DNA of 6,080 nt, taken from assembly GCA_036626215.1 (NCBI GenBank), contig JAZKSG010000058.1, positions 1 through 6,080 on the forward strand. Direction: 5' to 3'. This stretch comes from JAZKSG01 sp036626215 (GTDB lineage Archaea; Thermoplasmatota; E2; DHVEG-1). Below the pieces are notes generated by a model that saw only the letters and a program-made list of their open reading frames with translations, did no database searches and was not told the DNA's origin. Below are positions 5,551 through 6,080 of the stretch, one piece after another. The position numbers and the translations under genes were made by a program. The first letter of the stretch is position 1, and every line of letters begins with the position of its first letter.

Positions 5551-5959
5551 ATGGATCTTGTAATCGATGCAAATATACTTTTTTCGCTGCTTATAAAGAA
5601 GGGAAAAACTGAGGAATTACTGTTTAAGGACACGATTCATCTTTTTGCACCAGAGTTTCTTTTGGATGAGTTTGGAAAATATCGAAGGTATATTAAAAAT
5701 AAGACGAAAAGAACTGATCAAGATTTTGACAGGTTAATGCGGATTTTAAGTGAAAGGATAAATTTTATTCCTAATGAGGAAACTAAAGATTTAATTTCTA
5801 AAGCAAAAAAAAGTTTGCCCTGATCAAAACGATGTTGATTATTTTGCTCTTGCTATGAAATTGAATTGTGCGGTTTGGAGTAATGATAAAGCCTTAAAAA
5901 AACAAAGTTGTGTAAAAGCATTTTCCACTAAGGAGTTAATCAAAAAATATTATTCTTGA
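5551..5959 (+). pseudogene. vapC: VapC PIN-domain ribonuclease, frameshifted
   Basis: The frame from ATG 5551 gives 90 residues and stops at 5821-5823. It contains the first half of a PIN domain: LVIDANIL with catalytic D6 and APEFLLDEFGKY with E40. From the shifted frame the second half follows at once, CPDQNDVDYFALAMKLNC and VWSNDKAL, supplying the two remaining acidic residues (D94 and D112 in the repaired protein), ending ...IKKYYS at 5959. The frames join cleanly if the run of eight A at 5805-5812 had seven, giving a 135-residue protein, the normal VapC length. VapC proteins are Mg-dependent RNases that cleave tRNA or rRNA; the 90-residue product lacks half the active site and should be inactive. 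It is three bases behind vapB. A sequencing error, true mutation or slippage during expression cannot be told apart here. Confidence 0.88.
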
Positions 5960-6080
5960 TTTATATCAACTAAATTAAGTTTCTTGGTATTCTGTTTCAA
6001 TGAATCTAATTTTGCCAGTGTGTTTTAACTATTTTATCAGATTAGGACAAAACCTACATTTTAAGTAAATCTCTCAGTCA
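5960..6080. other. Right edge, no feature seen
   Basis: AT-rich sequence after the vapC end with short T runs but no clear hairpin terminator, no open frame of note and no promoter motif that I can support. Confidence 0.4.

Noticed and set aside
1..6080. CRISPR array, tRNA or rRNA genes
   Set aside because: No regularly spaced short repeats, and no cloverleaf or rRNA-like sequence was seen on either strand.

Overview
The window looks archaeal. Promoter-like boxes of the archaeal TATA type (clearest TTTATATA at 5004-5011) lie about 25-40 bases before several starts, leaders look very short, the Shine-Dalgarno matches are of the GGAGGTG/GGTGAT type, and the VapBC pair and the zinc-ribbon/nuclease protein belong to families I associate with archaea. 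I cannot name a lineage. All of it is accessory DNA: toxin-antitoxin-like modules, a putative defence effector, a broken nuclease gene and a long direct repeat, with no housekeeping gene.

Layout. 1-613 (minus): an AbiEii-type nucleotidyltransferase whose 3' end lies outside the window. 614-1042: intergenic, with a palindrome at the promoter of that gene and the first copy of a perfect 178-bp direct repeat (789-966). 1043-2500 (plus): a very AT-rich gene for a 485-residue protein with one N-terminal membrane helix and a C-terminal Nudix-like domain. 2511-3747 (minus): a two-gene operon of an AbiEii-like nucleotidyltransferase followed by an AbiEi-like regulator, translationally coupled, with a perfect 9-bp inverted repeat in its promoter. 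3944-4121: the second repeat copy, which is the promoter and first codons of the next gene. 4100-4950 (plus): a zinc-ribbon protein with a C-terminal RecB/Cas4-like PD-(D/E)XK nuclease domain, broken by an internal frame-changing lesion. 5037-5282 (plus): a truncated AbiEi-like winged-helix gene. 5332-5959 (plus): a VapBC pair whose VapC is frameshifted in a run of eight A.

How it may fit together. The direct repeats are 3155 bases apart and enclose exactly the Nudix membrane gene and the convergent AbiE-like pair, so this block reads as a discrete defence/stability cassette that came in at, or could leave from, the 5' end of the zinc-ribbon nuclease gene; recombination between the copies would delete it and leave one copy. 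The Nudix protein is the best candidate for an unfamiliar effector. The right half (4100-5959) is decaying: three damaged genes in a row, with only vapB still intact. Functions are inferred from motifs and remembered family patterns; no database search was possible.
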